A stretch of 35,680 bases of DNA from an uncultured Anaerolineaceae bacterium (GTDB taxonomy: Bacteria; Chloroflexota; Anaerolineae; Promineifilales; Promineifilaceae): contig CALBTC010000366.1 in NCBI GenBank assembly GCA_937967805.1, forward strand, positions 1 through 35,680, given 5' to 3'. The position numbers and the translations under genes were made by a program. Below, piece by piece: positions 26,325 to 34,019 of this stretch. How positions within the stretch are numbered: position 1 is the stretch's first letter; every line of letters starts with the position of its first letter. The notes under the pieces were generated by a model. The model was not told where the DNA came from. It did not search any database and saw nothing but the letters and a program-made list of their open reading frames with translations.

Positions 26325-26346
26325 ACCCGGCATTATTCAGGCTTTT

Positions 26347-26422
26347 ACTATCATGTGCCGGAGAGACTTTTTAACAAGGCGTAGGCACCTGGAGTTTCCG
26401 ACCGACTCACAGATGATGGTAT
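26347..26422 (+). promoter_or_regulatory. Possible structured leader of the peptide gene
   Basis: TACTATCATGTG near 26347 can pair, with small bulges, with CACAGATGATGGTA (26409-26422). Inside, GTGCC pairs with GGCAC. No known riboswitch consensus was recognised, so this is only a candidate cis-regulatory structure. Confidence 0.3.
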
Positions 26423-26454
26423 AGCTCAGTAGTTCGCAGGAGATATGACCGAAA

Positions 26455-26619
26455 ATGAAAGAGTCTATGTCGATCCAAAAGTTCAACGAGTTGTTAAAAG
26501 CCGGTAAGCCCGAAGATTCCTTGCTGGCCACCTTGCTTCAATTGACAAAAGTAACCGATCACAAAGATTTATCCGAACTTCGTAAGACAGAAGTTTGGGG
26601 CTGGTATTGGGACTGGTAG
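26455..26619 (+). CDS. Trp-rich small peptide, candidate prenylated-peptide (ComX-like) precursor
   Basis: 54 residues from ATG 26455 (50 from ATG 26467). The first 45 residues are a hydrophilic, helix-prone leader (SIQKFNELLKAGKPEDSLLA, then LTKVTDHKDLSELRK). The last eight are V-W-G-W-Y-W-D-W, with Trp at 48, 50, 52 and 54, a composition very unusual for a cytosolic protein. Leader plus short aromatic core is the shape of a RiPP precursor. The next gene is a polyprenyl-synthase-like enzyme, the arrangement of Bacillus ComX (55 residues, prenylated on a C-terminal-region Trp) and ComQ. No sequence identity to ComX is claimed. AGGAG (26438-26442) lies 12 nt before ATG 26455, a longish spacing, so the exact start is uncertain. 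Confidence 0.7.
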   Translation: MKESMSIQKFNELLKAGKPEDSLLATLLQLTKVTDHKDLSELRKTEVWGWYWDW

Positions 26620-26682
26620 TCAATTGATGAGGGGGGATTGGTTTTACCGCCGTATCCCCTTCCCTTTTTCCCTTCTCTTCCT

Positions 26683-26724
26683 GATTGTGTGCAGGGGTCG
26701 GCTGCACACAATCGAGCATTTTTC
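26683..26724 (+). terminator. Intrinsic terminator/attenuator between peptide and prenyltransferase genes
   Basis: Perfect 12-bp stem: gattgtgtgcag (26683-26694) with ctgcacacaatc (26702-26713), a 7-nt loop, then gagcATTTTT. It ends 4 nt before ATG 26728. Partial readthrough would give much more peptide than enzyme mRNA, as is common for precursor peptides. Confidence 0.75.
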
Positions 26725-26727
26725 CTC

Positions 26728-27699
26728 ATGACTGATGATACCCAAATTGGAACCTACTTTTTGCAGCAGCCGGAGGTTGCCGCCTGGCCCGAATTAGTCG
26801 AAGTGTGGCACCATTATGCGCAAAACGCGCGTTCCTGGCGGCTGCCGGAATTGGCTTGCCAGGCCGTTGGTGGGGTGGTGGATAGCGTAGTACCGGTGGT
26901 GACGGCCGTTGGCTGCTGCCATATCAGCATTGTGCTGGTGGATGATATTTTGGATGACGATCCCAAGGGATTGTACCGGCGGTTGGGAGCCGGCGTGGCG
27001 GCCAACCTCGGACTGGCCTTTCAGTCGGTTGCGTACCAAATTGTGCAGCAAGCGGCTGAGGATTTGGGGTGGGAAACGGCCGTAAAACAACACATGCTGG
27101 CCGAACTGAGCCGTCTCAACCTTAAAACCGCCCACGGCCAGCATCTGGATGTCCAGGAGATTCTTAGCGAAGAACATTATTGGGCTACGATTGAGGCGAA
27201 AAGCACACCGTATTACGGTGCCGGTTTTTACCTGGGCGCGCTGGCAAGTGGTGCCGGTGCAGAACTTGCGGCCCAACTACGCCAGTTTGGCCGCCTGATT
27301 GGCAAAATCATTCAAATCAGCGACGATCTGGCAGATGTATACCAGACGCCTGCCTCGCCCGACTGGCAGCGCGGAACGGGAAACTTAGCCATTTTGTATG
27401 CGCGTTTGGCGACCCATTCAGACAAAGTTCGGTTTGAACAACTACTGCCGCAGATTGATGATTTGGCAGCATTGGAAGAGGCGCAGCAGATATTGCTGCA
27501 ATGTGGCGCTGTGAGTTACTGCATCTACCATTTGTTACAGACGGCCAGGGAAGCCCGAGGGATTTTAAATAAGTGTGGCCTGGAAAACCGGCTGGTGCTG
27601 CAACAATTTTTAGCCGAGCGCATTGCTCACCTGTTTGAGCTAATGGAAACCAGCAACATGCCTTTACCGGCAGAACTGGCCGCCGAACTGCTGGATTAA
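26728..27699 (+). CDS. Polyprenyl-synthase-family prenyltransferase (ComQ-like candidate)
   Basis: 323 residues, all-helical trans-isoprenyl diphosphate synthase fold. The first Asp-rich motif is DDILDDD (72-78), the second ISDDLADV (Asp199, 200, 203); GQHLDV (137-142) and EAKST (156-160) are further conserved elements, so Mg-diphosphate chemistry is probably intact. The N-terminal IPP-binding G-G-K-R-x-R-P is not visible; SWRLPELACQAVGG stands there instead. That fits an enzyme that uses a different acceptor, for instance a peptide Trp, though an ordinary prenyl diphosphate synthase is possible. The in-frame start at 26638 is rejected because a terminator hairpin lies between it and ATG 26728. 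It has no evident ribosome site. Confidence 0.8.
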   Translation: MTDDTQIGTYFLQQPEVAAWPELVEVWHHYAQNARSWRLPELACQAVGGVVDSVVPVVTAVGCCHISIVLVDDILDDDPKGLYRRLGAGVAANLGLAFQSVAYQIVQQAAEDLGWETAVKQHMLAELSRLNLKTAHGQHLDVQEILSEEHYWATIEAKSTPYYGAGFYLGALASGAGAELAAQLRQFGRLIGKIIQISDDLADVYQTPASPDWQRGTGNLAILYARLATHSDKVRFEQLLPQIDDLAALEEAQQILLQCGAVSYCIYHLLQTAREARGILNKCGLENRLVLQQFLAERIAHLFELMETSNMPLPAELAAELLD

Positions 27700-27723
27700 G
27701 TTACATCTGGTGGTAGGAATTTA

Positions 27724-28443
27724 CTAAGATGATTCGGTTACGGCCGTAAATCGATACCCGGTGCCACGTTCCGCCACAATATAAGTTGGCTCGTTGGGAT
27801 TCACTTCGATTTTGCGCCGCAGCCGGTGGACGTGTACGTGGAGCCGGTCTTCCTGGGCTTCTTCCATGGGCCAGATGCGATTGAGCAAAAAATCTGTGGT
27901 CACGATGCGACCCGCATTGCGTACTAAAATGTACAGCAGCTTCGTTTCTGTGGGGGTGAGCGAAACGGAGTCTCCATCCACTAAGGCTTCCCGATTAGGA
28001 AAGTTCACCATGAGCCGGTCATCAATGCGGGTGGTGGATTCAAGCGTGTAGCTGTAGTCACCCATGCGGCGCAAAACGCGGCCTACCCGAGCTTTGAGCT
28101 CTTCCGGGTTAAACGGCTTGACGATGTAATCTTCGGCGTACTGTTCCAATCCCTCGATGATGGTTTCTTCGGTGTTAACGGCCGTTAGCATAATAATCGG
28201 CATATCGCTAAATTCCCGCACTGCGTGACAAAACTCAAAGCCGCTCATGATGGGCATATGCAGGTCCACAATAGCCAGGTGGGGCATGCCATACCGATTG
28301 ATAAGCTTGAGCGCATCTTGCCCAGAAGCGGCCGTCATCACCTCGTAGCCCGCCTGTTCCAGCGTATGCTGCACAATGCGTAAGGTGAAGGCATTATCAT
28401 CCACGGCAATGATTTTTTGCGATTCAATTGGGGAGTCTATCAT
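27724..28443 (-). CDS. OmpR/PhoB-type response regulator
   Basis: 239 residues. Receiver domain about 10-125: acidic pair Asp15/Asp16 (IIAVDDNAF), phospho-acceptor Asp60 (LAIVDLHMP), Thr87 and Lys109 (YIVKPFNPEEL). The C-terminal winged-helix DNA-binding domain (about 135-235) shows LVDGDSVSLTPTETKLLYIL, HVHVHRLRRKIE and YIVAERGTGYRF. No histidine kinase is adjacent, so it is an orphan. It is convergent with the prenyltransferase gene (24-nt gap) and thus not cotranscribed with it; a link to the peptide system cannot be claimed from position alone. Confidence 0.92.
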   Translation of the reverse strand: MIDSPIESQKIIAVDDNAFTLRIVQHTLEQAGYEVMTAASGQDALKLINRYGMPHLAIVDLHMPIMSGFEFCHAVREFSDMPIIMLTAVNTEETIIEGLEQYAEDYIVKPFNPEELKARVGRVLRRMGDYSYTLESTTRIDDRLMVNFPNREALVDGDSVSLTPTETKLLYILVRNAGRIVTTDFLLNRIWPMEEAQEDRLHVHVHRLRRKIEVNPNEPTYIVAERGTGYRFTAVTESS

Positions 28444-28722
28444 AGGTAGTTTCTTTCTTGTTTGGTCAGATGTTTATTCTTTCTCTTTGTCAGAATTGCA
28501 GAAAGTATAACTGAAGACGGCCGTAAGATAAAGGCAAAAAAGGTGTGAATAGTACTAATATGGCCCTTGCTTTTCGAATCGTTGCTCCGCGCCCCATTTC
28601 TGTTAGAATTTTATATAGCTGTAACCATTTGCAGTTATTCGGTGTATGAAGCACCTGTTTAGCGACGAAAAATCAAATATTATTCCCATGATTTTCGCCC
28701 GAAAAAGAACCCTTTTCCAGAG

Positions 28723-28752
28723 TTGACATACCGTTGTGGAATATGTTCTAAA
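28723..28752 (+). promoter_or_regulatory. Predicted sigma-A-type promoter of the nuo operon
   Basis: TTGACA (28723-28728), an 18-nt spacer, then TCTAAA (28747-28752), predicting transcription from about 28758. The rest of the gap 28444-28720 holds one ACGGCCGT (28517) and no gene. A 200-nt leader to nuoA follows. Confidence 0.55.
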
Positions 28753-28817
28753 ATTGATAGCTAACTTTGCCCTTGTTATCTGCATGTGTTATAACAGAGA
28801 TGGTAAATGGGAACTAT

Positions 28818-28836
28818 TTCACAAACAGTTTGTGAA
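28818..28836. promoter_or_regulatory. 19-bp palindrome, operator-like
   Basis: TTCACAAAC-A-GTTTGTGAA, a perfect 9-bp inverted repeat with one central base, about 60 nt past the predicted nuo transcription start. It could be a repressor operator or an mRNA hairpin. Half-sites face outward compared with Rex (TTGTGA...TCACAA). Confidence 0.5.
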
Positions 28837-28859
28837 CATTAAAAGATAACTTCAACAGG

Positions 28860-28910
28860 AACCCACAGACGGTGTCAAACGGTTCAGCGGCGCTGTTCTG
28901 TCGGGTTTTT
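28860..28910 (+). terminator. Terminator-like attenuator in the nuo leader
   Basis: AACCCACAGA (28860-28869) pairs with TCTGTCGGGTT (28897-28907) with one bulged G, and a small inner hairpin (cagc-ggc-gctg) lies near 28885-28895. TTTTT (28906-28910) follows. It sits 60 nt before the nuoA start, so it may attenuate the operon. Confidence 0.55.
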
Positions 28911-28970
28911 ATTATCGGCTGTAAACGAATCCCTTTACATCCCATCTTATCGAGTGGAGGAAGGACACCT

Positions 28971-29327
28971 GTGCAAAGTGAATGGCAATTTATCGTCTTG
29001 TTTGTGCTGCTGGCTCCCATATTCCCGGCGGCACCAATCATCATTAACCGCCTTCTTGGCCCACAAAAACCAAACCCGATTAAGCAGCAAACCTATGAAT
29101 GTGGAGTAGAAACGGTAGGCGATGCCTGGGTACAGTTTAAGGTCCAATACTACATTTACGCCCTTGTTTTTGTCATTTTTGATATCGAAGCCGTCTTTCT
29201 TTTTCCCATTGCTGCCGCCTACGACCGTTTAGGTCTGTTTGCCGTGGGGGCCGCCATTTTGTTCATCATCCTCCTGGCAGATGGCCTGGCCTATGCCTGG
29301 GGTCGTGGCGTTTTGGAATGGGTTTAA
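28971..29327 (+). CDS. nuoA: NADH-quinone oxidoreductase subunit A
   Basis: 118 residues, the usual NuoA length, starting at GTG 28971 after GGAGGAAGGA. Three hydrophobic helices; the conserved loop YECGVETVGDAWVQFKVQYY with the family Cys is present, followed by FVIFDIEAVFLFP. The subunit lies at the joint between membrane and peripheral arms and helps form the quinone-site channel. An upstream in-frame start (28872) would run through the attenuator hairpin and is rejected. It is followed after 12 nt by nuoH; nuoB, C and D, which usually come next, are absent. Confidence 0.93.
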   Translation: MQSEWQFIVLFVLLAPIFPAAPIIINRLLGPQKPNPIKQQTYECGVETVGDAWVQFKVQYYIYALVFVIFDIEAVFLFPIAAAYDRLGLFAVGAAILFIILLADGLAYAWGRGVLEWV

Positions 29328-29339
29328 GGGGAGTAAACA

Positions 29340-30650
29340 ATGAGTTTTGACCTTCTTGAGTTTTTATCAAGTATTTTTGATTTCACTGCCGGAGAATATT
29401 TAGCCGGCGTTTGGGGTGATGCTCCCTGGGTAAGCGTCGTCCTAGATATTATTGGCATCTTGCTAGTGGCTACCGGTCCTTTGCTGGCCGTTTTTGTGGT
29501 TGGCTGGGTAGAGCGCAAGGTGTTGGCCCGAATGCAAGACCGCATTGGCCCCAACCGGGTAGGCGGCAAATATGGCCTGCTGCAAATGGTTGCCGATGTG
29601 GTTAAGATGATGACCAAGGAGCTTCTTGTGCCGGCCGGGGCCGATAAGATTGCTTACTTCCTGGCACCTGGTTTGGCCGTTGTGACTTCTGCACTTTTAT
29701 TTGCTGTTTTACCGTTTGCCCCTGGTGTGATTGGGGTCGATCTGAACGTGGGCCTGTTTTATGTTTTGGCTATAAGCTCTGTTTCGGTTGTGGCTATTTT
29801 GCTGGCCGGTTGGGGCTCAAACAATAAATATGCGTTGTTGGGCGCATTTCGGGCCGTGGCCCAGCTGGTTAGTTATGAAGTGCCCATGATTCTCTCTTTG
29901 CTGGTGCCTATCATTTTGGCCCGCTCTCTCTCCACTGTGGATTTGGTCGAAGCCCAAACAATCCCCTTTATTGTCTTTGCCCCCATCTCGGCCCTTATCT
30001 TTTTTGTCTCGTCTCTAGCAGAAACGGGGCGTTCTCCCTTTGACCTGTTAGAAGCGGAATCTGAAATTGTAGCCGGTTTTCATACCGAATATTCCGGTAT
30101 GGTGTTTGGTCTATTTATGGCCGGTGAATATATGGCCATCATGTTTATGTGCGCCCTGTTTTCTACGGTTTTTCTGGGCGGTTACCAGTTCTTTGGTCTG
30201 GAAGATCTGGTGCTGGCCAACGGTTTTGCCATCGGTCGCGGCCTGGGGCTTCTCTTTTTGCTGCTTAAGTCGGCGGTTATCTTCTTCCTCTTCATGTGGA
30301 TACGGGGCACGCTGCCGCGTTTCCGCATTGATCAATTGTTGAACTTTAACTGGAAGTTCATGGTGCCCTTGACTTTGGTTCTGTTGCTGTCGGTTGCTTT
30401 GTTGGATCGCCTGATTGTGGACTATCTACCGGGTGTTGGCGAGGCGGGCCGAGCCGGCATTCATTTTGCCAGCAACGTTGTGATTGGCTTTGCCGGGTTG
30501 GAAGTAATGCGCCGTGTAGCGCGGCGGCAGCGGCAGCAGCAAACGGGCAACAGGTCTGTTTTGGCATTTACCGAGGATGAAGGGGCACCCTTCACGGCAG
30601 CCGAAACAGAGCCAGAGCATGATTCTCATGAACCGGTGCCGGCCCATTAA
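29340..30650 (+). CDS. nuoH: NADH-quinone oxidoreductase subunit H
   Basis: 436 residues, longer than the usual 320-350. Canonical signatures: VERKVLARMQDRIGPNRVGG (quinone-site loop, near residue 60), LLQMVADVVKMMTKE and the loop ETGRSPFDLLEAESEIVAGF. About eight membrane helices form the E-channel adjoining the quinone cavity. The extra length includes a charged C-terminal tail (RRQRQQQTGNRS, then Glu/His-rich to VPAH) that looks cytoplasmic. ATG preceded by AAGGGGAG. Confidence 0.95.
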   Translation: MSFDLLEFLSSIFDFTAGEYLAGVWGDAPWVSVVLDIIGILLVATGPLLAVFVVGWVERKVLARMQDRIGPNRVGGKYGLLQMVADVVKMMTKELLVPAGADKIAYFLAPGLAVVTSALLFAVLPFAPGVIGVDLNVGLFYVLAISSVSVVAILLAGWGSNNKYALLGAFRAVAQLVSYEVPMILSLLVPIILARSLSTVDLVEAQTIPFIVFAPISALIFFVSSLAETGRSPFDLLEAESEIVAGFHTEYSGMVFGLFMAGEYMAIMFMCALFSTVFLGGYQFFGLEDLVLANGFAIGRGLGLLFLLLKSAVIFFLFMWIRGTLPRFRIDQLLNFNWKFMVPLTLVLLLSVALLDRLIVDYLPGVGEAGRAGIHFASNVVIGFAGLEVMRRVARRQRQQQTGNRSVLAFTEDEGAPFTAAETEPEHDSHEPVPAH

Positions 30651-30677
30651 CGAGCTTTTACAAACAGGAGTAGGCTT

Positions 30678-31217
30678 GTGACTCTTGAGCAAGTAGTTTT
30701 TATTCTGGTCAGTTTACTGACATTGGGAACAGGGCTTATTGTGGTAACCAACCGCAATCTGTTTCATGCCGCCCTGGCGATGATGGCTTCGTTTTTTGGC
30801 GTGGCCGGGCTGTACATTTTGCTGGACGCCGGTTTTTTGGCGGCGGCTCAGCTGCTGGTGTACATCGGGGCGATTTCGATTTTAATCATCTTTGCCATCA
30901 TGTTGACGCGGCGGATGATGCAGGCGCGGGAAGCACCGTTTAATTCGCAGAGTGGGTTGGGGTTGTTTACGGCCGTTGCCACCTTTGCCCTCCTAACTGC
31001 CGTCATTACCCGCTGGTGGGGGGTGGAAGCTGTAAGCGGCCGTCCCGATGTGCCTGATTCTGTTTTGCAGGGTGCCGTGGTTGCGCTGGGCGAAGCGTTT
31101 GTCAGCGCGGGCGGCTACGTCATTCCGTTTATCATGGCTTCCGTTTTGCTGCTGGCGGCGCTGATAGGCTCCATTTACATTGCCTGGCCCACTGAAGCTG
31201 CGGAGGATGAAGCATGA
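30678..31217 (+). CDS. nuoJ: NADH-quinone oxidoreductase subunit J
   Basis: 179 residues, about five helices. The conserved LLDAGFLAAAQLLVYIGAISILIIF block (TM3 with the pi-bulge region of the family) is present. Starts with GTG 30678 after AGGAG at 7 nt; its stop overlaps the nuoK start as ATGA. Subunit J carries part of the central hydrophilic axis of the proton path. No nuoI precedes it, although H-I-J is the common order. Confidence 0.93.
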   Translation: MTLEQVVFILVSLLTLGTGLIVVTNRNLFHAALAMMASFFGVAGLYILLDAGFLAAAQLLVYIGAISILIIFAIMLTRRMMQAREAPFNSQSGLGLFTAVATFALLTAVITRWWGVEAVSGRPDVPDSVLQGAVVALGEAFVSAGGYVIPFIMASVLLLAALIGSIYIAWPTEAAEDEA

Positions 31218-31534
31218 TTCCTTTATCCTGGTACCTTATTGTTGCTGCCCTTTTGTTTTGTATCGGTTTGTACGGCGTTGTGGCCCGGCGCAATGCGGTT
31301 GCCATTTTGATGTCGGTGGAATTGATGTTAAACGCCGTCAACATTAATTTGGTGGCGTTTTGGCGTTACGGCTCGGTGCTCAACCCAGATGCACCACCGA
31401 TTGGTTGGGCCTGGGCTATTTTTGTGCTGACTGTGGCTGCGGCGGAAGCGGCCGTTGGCCTGGCCCTAATCATCTCTATTTACCGCCGCCGAGATTCAGT
31501 TATTGCGGAAGAGTTGGATCTATTAAAGAACTAA
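31214..31534 (+). CDS. nuoK: NADH-quinone oxidoreductase subunit K
   Basis: 106 residues with three helices. The MSVELMLNAVNINLVAF segment carries the conserved membrane Glu of helix II, and VAAAEAAVGLALIISIYR carries the second Glu of helix III; both take part in proton transfer. Translationally coupled to nuoJ (ATGA overlap). Confidence 0.95.
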   Translation: MIPLSWYLIVAALLFCIGLYGVVARRNAVAILMSVELMLNAVNINLVAFWRYGSVLNPDAPPIGWAWAIFVLTVAAAEAAVGLALIISIYRRRDSVIAEELDLLKN

Positions 31535-31536
31535 GG

Positions 31537-31617
31537 ACGGTAATCGGTGAACGGTAAACCGTGATCGGTAATTTTGTTAAGTTTTTACCGATTACCGAAT
31601 ACCGACTACCGCTTGCC
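31537..31617. repeat. Heptad-period hairpin between nuoK and nuoL
   Basis: Starts 2 nt after the nuoK stop. Units acggtaa-tcggtga-acggtaa-accgtga-tcggtaa run to a loop (ttttgttaagttttt), then inverse units accgatt-accgaat-accgact-accgctt. A large imperfect hairpin inside the operon may modulate downstream mRNA levels or stability. Confidence 0.75.
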
Positions 31618-31642
31618 GAAACAACGGGAAGAGTTTCGCCTT

Positions 31643-33943
31643 ATGTCACAAGAAACATTACAAACTTTAACCTGGCTGATTCCGGCTGGTCCCCTGCTCG
31701 TGTTTTTCTTGATTGTGTTGTTTACCAGGAATAATCGTACCTTGAGCTGGATGCTGGCCTGGGCCGGTGTCATTGGCGCGCTGGTATTAAGCTGGTTTGT
31801 GGCTTTTGACTTGATTGGCACATACCTGAGTGACGACATCAGTCATCCTCATGAGCTGCTTGAGCATCCGGTGCAAATTGCTGACACAGTTGATTGGTTG
31901 CCTATTGGCGATTTTGCCAATGGCACCTGGCTGGAACTAGGCGTTTCGGTGGATCCGTTTACGGCCGTTATGCTCATTATGGTGCCGCTGGCTGTCTTCA
32001 TGATCTTCATCTACAGTGTCGGTTACCACAATTATGGCAAGCCACGCGGCACGGTGCTGGGCACGCCCAATCACGGCAAGGAAGAGCCGCTGTTCTCCCG
32101 CTTCTTCGCCCTAATGAGTTTGTTTGCCGGGGCGATGCTGCTGTTGGTCGTGTCAGACAACCTGCTGCTGCTCTTCATCGGCTGGGAAATTATGGGCTTC
32201 TGCTCTTACTCGCTCATCGGCTTCTGGTATGCGCGTGACTATCACCTGAAGCCGGGAGATATTCCCCATATCTCCCCGCGCCGGGCAGCGATCAAAGCGT
32301 TTATGACCACCCGCGTAGCCGATGTGATCATGCTGTTGGGCATCGTTTACTTTTACAGGGTTTTTGGTACGTTGAACTTTAGCGAGGCGCTCAGCACCGA
32401 AAGTTTAGCAATGGCCGCAACGTCGGCAAAGGTTGGTCTAAGCGGGCTGGGCATCATGACCTTGCTCATTTTTGCCGGCACGGTGGGTAAATCGGCTCAG
32501 TTCCCCCTGCACGTCTGGCTGCCGGACGCTATGGAAGGCCCAACGCCCGTTAGCGCCACCATTCACGCCGCGGCCATGGTTTCTGCCGGCGTCTACCTTA
32601 TTGTGCGCATTTTCCCCCTAATTTCTGTGGCTATTGAGGGCACTGGGGTTGGCTGGGTGATTGCTGGAATCGGCGCGTTTACGGCGTTGATGGCGGCAAC
32701 GATTGCCGTGGCTCAAAATGACGTCAAGGGCGTGCTGGCCTATTCCACCATTTCGCAGCTTGGCTTTATGGTGGCAGCGATTGGCATTGGCGCGTACATT
32801 GCCGCCGCATTCCACCTCATTACCCATGCATTTTTCAAGGCGCTGCTTTTCCTGGCGTCTGGCTCGGTGATTCACGGCATGGAGCATGGGGCAGAGCACG
32901 TGCATGACCACCATACGGACCCGCAGGATATGCGCTACATGGGTGGTTTGCGTAAAAAGATGCCCATCACTTTTTGGACGTTTCTGATCGGCGGCATGTC
33001 GCTTTCTGGTTTGCCGCTGATAACTGCCGGCTTTTGGTCTAAGGATGAAATTTTCGCAGACGCCTGGTTTGTTTGGAATAATGACGGCAAGGTGATTGGC
33101 CTGATTGTGCTGATCATGCTGGCTGTAGCCGCATTTTTAACGGCGTTCTACACGATGCGCCAGATTAGCATGACGTTTCTGGGCAAGCCGCGCACGCCGC
33201 TGGCGGAGCATGCCCATGAGAGCAATGGCTTTATGACCTTTCCTCTCGTCATACTCTCTATTTTTGCAGTCGCAGCCGGCTGGTTTGGAATCCCCGACAA
33301 TTTTTTGGGTACAGAAAAGTACACTGTGTTTGTCAACACCTTTAAACATTTTGTCGGCGCAACAATTGATGAGCAGATTGCCGGACTTTATGATTTGGAT
33401 TTGGTAGCACACAAAATTGAGGCGCTGCCGTGGAGCTGGGTGCCGCTGATTGTTTCGGTCACTGTGGCTGTGGGTGGACTTGTGGTCGGGTATTTGGTTT
33501 ACGGCCGTAAACCGCTAGAAAAAGAGCAACAAGACCCGTTGATACGGCCGCTTGGTCCCCTGCACACCTTCCTGCAAAATAAATGGTATTGGGATGAGCT
33601 GTATCAACTCGTCTTCATCCGTCCTACGGTTTACTTCTCCGAGGTGGTGGTGTTTGAGGTGATGGACAAAGGCATCATCGACGGCATTTTGCACCTGGTG
33701 GCCCGCGTCTTTTACGGCATTGGCGAATATGCCCGCCGCTTTGAGCTGGTAGTCATCAGTGGCGGCGTCGATTGGGTGAAAGATCAATTCCTGGCCATGA
33801 CCAAAGAAGTGCGGCAGTTGCAAACCGGTAAAGTACAGGAATACGTACTGGTTTCCGGCCTCATTGCCGCGGCCCTGGCCTTTATGATTATCTTCTTGAT
33901 CAACTTTGGCTGGTCGGAACAAATCATGAGCTGGTTCCAATAA
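31643..33943 (+). CDS. nuoL: NADH-quinone oxidoreductase subunit L
   Basis: 766 residues, longer than the E. coli subunit (613). The antiporter-like core contains GWEIMGFCSYSLIGFW, the GKSAQFPLHVWLPDAMEGPT block with Lys and the conserved WLPDAM, ISQLGFMVAAIG, the His-rich loop GAEHVHDHH and MRYMGGLRKKMP. The C-terminal part holds the lateral amphipathic helix expected in NuoL and a final membrane helix. Proton translocation at the distal arm end. ATG 31643 is preferred (GGAAGAG upstream); the open frame begins earlier, inside the heptad element. Confidence 0.95.
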   Translation: MSQETLQTLTWLIPAGPLLVFFLIVLFTRNNRTLSWMLAWAGVIGALVLSWFVAFDLIGTYLSDDISHPHELLEHPVQIADTVDWLPIGDFANGTWLELGVSVDPFTAVMLIMVPLAVFMIFIYSVGYHNYGKPRGTVLGTPNHGKEEPLFSRFFALMSLFAGAMLLLVVSDNLLLLFIGWEIMGFCSYSLIGFWYARDYHLKPGDIPHISPRRAAIKAFMTTRVADVIMLLGIVYFYRVFGTLNFSEALSTESLAMAATSAKVGLSGLGIMTLLIFAGTVGKSAQFPLHVWLPDAMEGPTPVSATIHAAAMVSAGVYLIVRIFPLISVAIEGTGVGWVIAGIGAFTALMAATIAVAQNDVKGVLAYSTISQLGFMVAAIGIGAYIAAAFHLITHAFFKALLFLASGSVIHGMEHGAEHVHDHHTDPQDMRYMGGLRKKMPITFWTFLIGGMSLSGLPLITAGFWSKDEIFADAWFVWNNDGKVIGLIVLIMLAVAAFLTAFYTMRQISMTFLGKPRTPLAEHAHESNGFMTFPLVILSIFAVAAGWFGIPDNFLGTEKYTVFVNTFKHFVGATIDEQIAGLYDLDLVAHKIEALPWSWVPLIVSVTVAVGGLVVGYLVYGRKPLEKEQQDPLIRPLGPLHTFLQNKWYWDELYQLVFIRPTVYFSEVVVFEVMDKGIIDGILHLVARVFYGIGEYARRFELVVISGGVDWVKDQFLAMTKEVRQLQTGKVQEYVLVSGLIAAALAFMIIFLINFGWSEQIMSWFQ

Positions 33944-33963
33944 ACCCTATAACTATACAGGTG

Positions 33964-33992
33964 CTGCGGCCGGTTTACTGACCGTGCCGCCA
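33964..33992. repeat. Hairpin between nuoL and nuoM
   Basis: gcggccggt (from about 33966) faces accgtgccgc around the loop ttactg, an imperfect stem in the 76-nt gap. No T-tract follows, so it is probably an mRNA processing or stability element rather than a terminator. It is not heptad-type. Confidence 0.4.
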
Positions 33993-34019
33993 GAATCTAA
34001 ACATTATTAGGTATCTCAC

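Noticed and set aside
26414..26490. tRNA-like stretch (gatggtatagctcagtagt...) before the peptide gene
   Set aside because: It resembles a tRNA 5' half and D-arm, but there is no matching acceptor 3' strand, anticodon stem or proper T-arm; it overlaps the peptide coding start.
26445..26507. 20-residue overlapping ORF just before and inside the Trp-rich peptide gene
   Set aside because: Its ATG is only 2 nt from the AGGAG, too close for normal initiation, and the product has no recognisable feature.
26638..26727. Longer start of the prenyltransferase
   Set aside because: The added 30 codons run through a perfect terminator hairpin and have no homology-like character; ATG 26728 fits the fold.
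28818..28836. Rex (NADH-sensing repressor) operator in the nuo leader
   Set aside because: The half-sites face the wrong way: Rex sites read TTGTGA...TCACAA, while this reads TTCACAA...TTGTGAA. Kept only as an unassigned palindrome.
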